Source of the DNA: Rhizobium sp.
GTDB taxonomy: Bacteria; Pseudomonadota; Alphaproteobacteria; Rhizobiales; Rhizobiaceae
DNA length: 6,606 bases
NCBI GenBank assembly: GCA_003501385.1
Contig: DNPN01000082.1
Coordinates: forward strand, 1 to 6,606
Direction: 5' to 3'
Part shown: positions 6,479-6,606 of the stretch, piece by piece
How the letters are laid out: each line of letters opens with the position of its first letter
Numbering within the stretch: position 1 is the first letter of the stretch
Program-made: the position numbers and the translations under genes
The notes under the pieces: generated by a model
Databases searched by the model: none
Told to the model about the DNA's origin: nothing
The model's input: only the letters and a program-made list of their open reading frames with translations

Positions 6479-6578
6479 AGTTTGTCAGGGAAAAGTGGAA
6501 CCCGATTTTCCCGAAAAGACAAACGAAAACAAGAGAGTTTAGAGACTGTCTGGGTCAATCTGAACCTGACAGACTCTA
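6476..6578. repeat. RIME-like palindromic mosaic repeat (about 103 bp)
   Basis: The ends are inverted repeats: TAGAGTTTGTCAGG (6476-6489) matches the reverse complement of CCTGACAGACTCTA (6565-6578) at 13 of 14 positions. Inside are two further palindromes: GGGAAAA (6488-6494) with TTTTCCC (6506-6512), and an imperfect hairpin from 6539 to 6579 (TTAGAGACTGTCTGG against CCTGACAGACTCTAA). Length, two-palindrome design and position between genes fit the rhizobial intergenic mosaic elements (RIME1, about 108 bp, two large palindromes). The name is from recollection of the design, not a database match. It carries no gene and is probably a non-autonomous dispersed repeat. Confidence 0.7.
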
Positions 6579-6579
6579 A
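6539..6579. terminator. Imperfect hairpin that could end the rightward transcript
   Basis: TTAGAGACTGTCTGG (6539-6553) can pair with CCTGACAGACTCTAA (6565-6579) at 13 of 15 positions around an 11-base loop. It lies about 60 bases after the stop of the discoidin-like gene. No run of T follows it, so it is not a classical Rho-independent terminator; it may only stabilise or attenuate the messages. It is the right half of the mosaic repeat. Confidence 0.3.
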
Positions 6580-6606
6580 TGCCGACGCGGGCCTCGGACA
6601 CGGTCT
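6539..6606 (-). other. Possible end of a convergent gene running into the repeat (weak)
   Basis: On the minus strand one frame is open from the window edge to a TAA at 6541-6539, giving about 22 residues beginning TVSEARVGI and ending RVCQVQIDPDSL, where the last part is encoded by the repeat. If real, it would be the C-terminus of a gene converging on the discoidin-like gene. With so little sequence it may equally be noncoding. Confidence 0.15.

Noticed and set aside
6306..6542. Small plus-strand open frame of 78 residues at the right end
   Set aside because: It overlaps the discoidin-like gene in another frame and its second half is translated repeat; no ribosome site or family character supports it.
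6476..6578. Insertion sequence or CRISPR-like array
   Set aside because: There is no transposase gene and no regularly spaced identical repeats with spacers; the palindromic mosaic design fits a small dispersed intergenic repeat better.

Overview
The window looks like an accessory carbohydrate-utilisation locus of an alphaproteobacterium, most likely a member of the Rhizobiaceae (Rhizobium/Agrobacterium-like). This placement is an inference. It rests on the gene style (CUT1 ABC sugar transporter with strong GGAGG-type ribosome sites) and on a roughly 100-bp palindromic mosaic repeat at the right end that resembles the RIME-type intergenic elements described in rhizobia. No rRNA, tRNA, CRISPR array, transposase or phage gene is visible.

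Layout. The left 3.6 kb is one leftward operon, transcribed from about 3660 towards 1: inner-membrane permease 1 (MalF/UgpA type, 2672-3610), permease 2 (MalG/UgpE type, 1820-2656), a glycoside hydrolase family 88 unsaturated glucuronyl hydrolase (643-1815), and the first 200 residues of a MalK/UgpC-type ATPase (1-601, cut by the window edge). The gaps are 15, 4 and 41 bases. A 159-bp AT-rich divergent control region (3611-3769) separates this operon from a rightward pair: a heparinase II/III-superfamily polysaccharide lyase without a signal peptide (3770-5563) and, 12 bases later, a two-part protein with a discoidin-like (F5/8 type C-like) carbohydrate-binding domain (5576-6478). The right end (about 6400-6581) is repeat sequence, and the last codons of the discoidin-like gene run into it.

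How the genes fit together (inference from families and context). The ABC transporter would import an oligosaccharide containing uronic acid. The cytoplasmic lyase would cleave it by beta-elimination, leaving a 4,5-unsaturated uronic acid at the new non-reducing end. The GH88 enzyme would hydrolyse that unsaturated residue off. The discoidin-like protein may bind the glycan or assist the lyase. The substrate cannot be read from the sequence: a glycosaminoglycan-like glycan, a plant or algal polyuronide, or a bacterial exopolysaccharide are all possible. The transporter's substrate-binding protein and a transcriptional regulator are not in the window.
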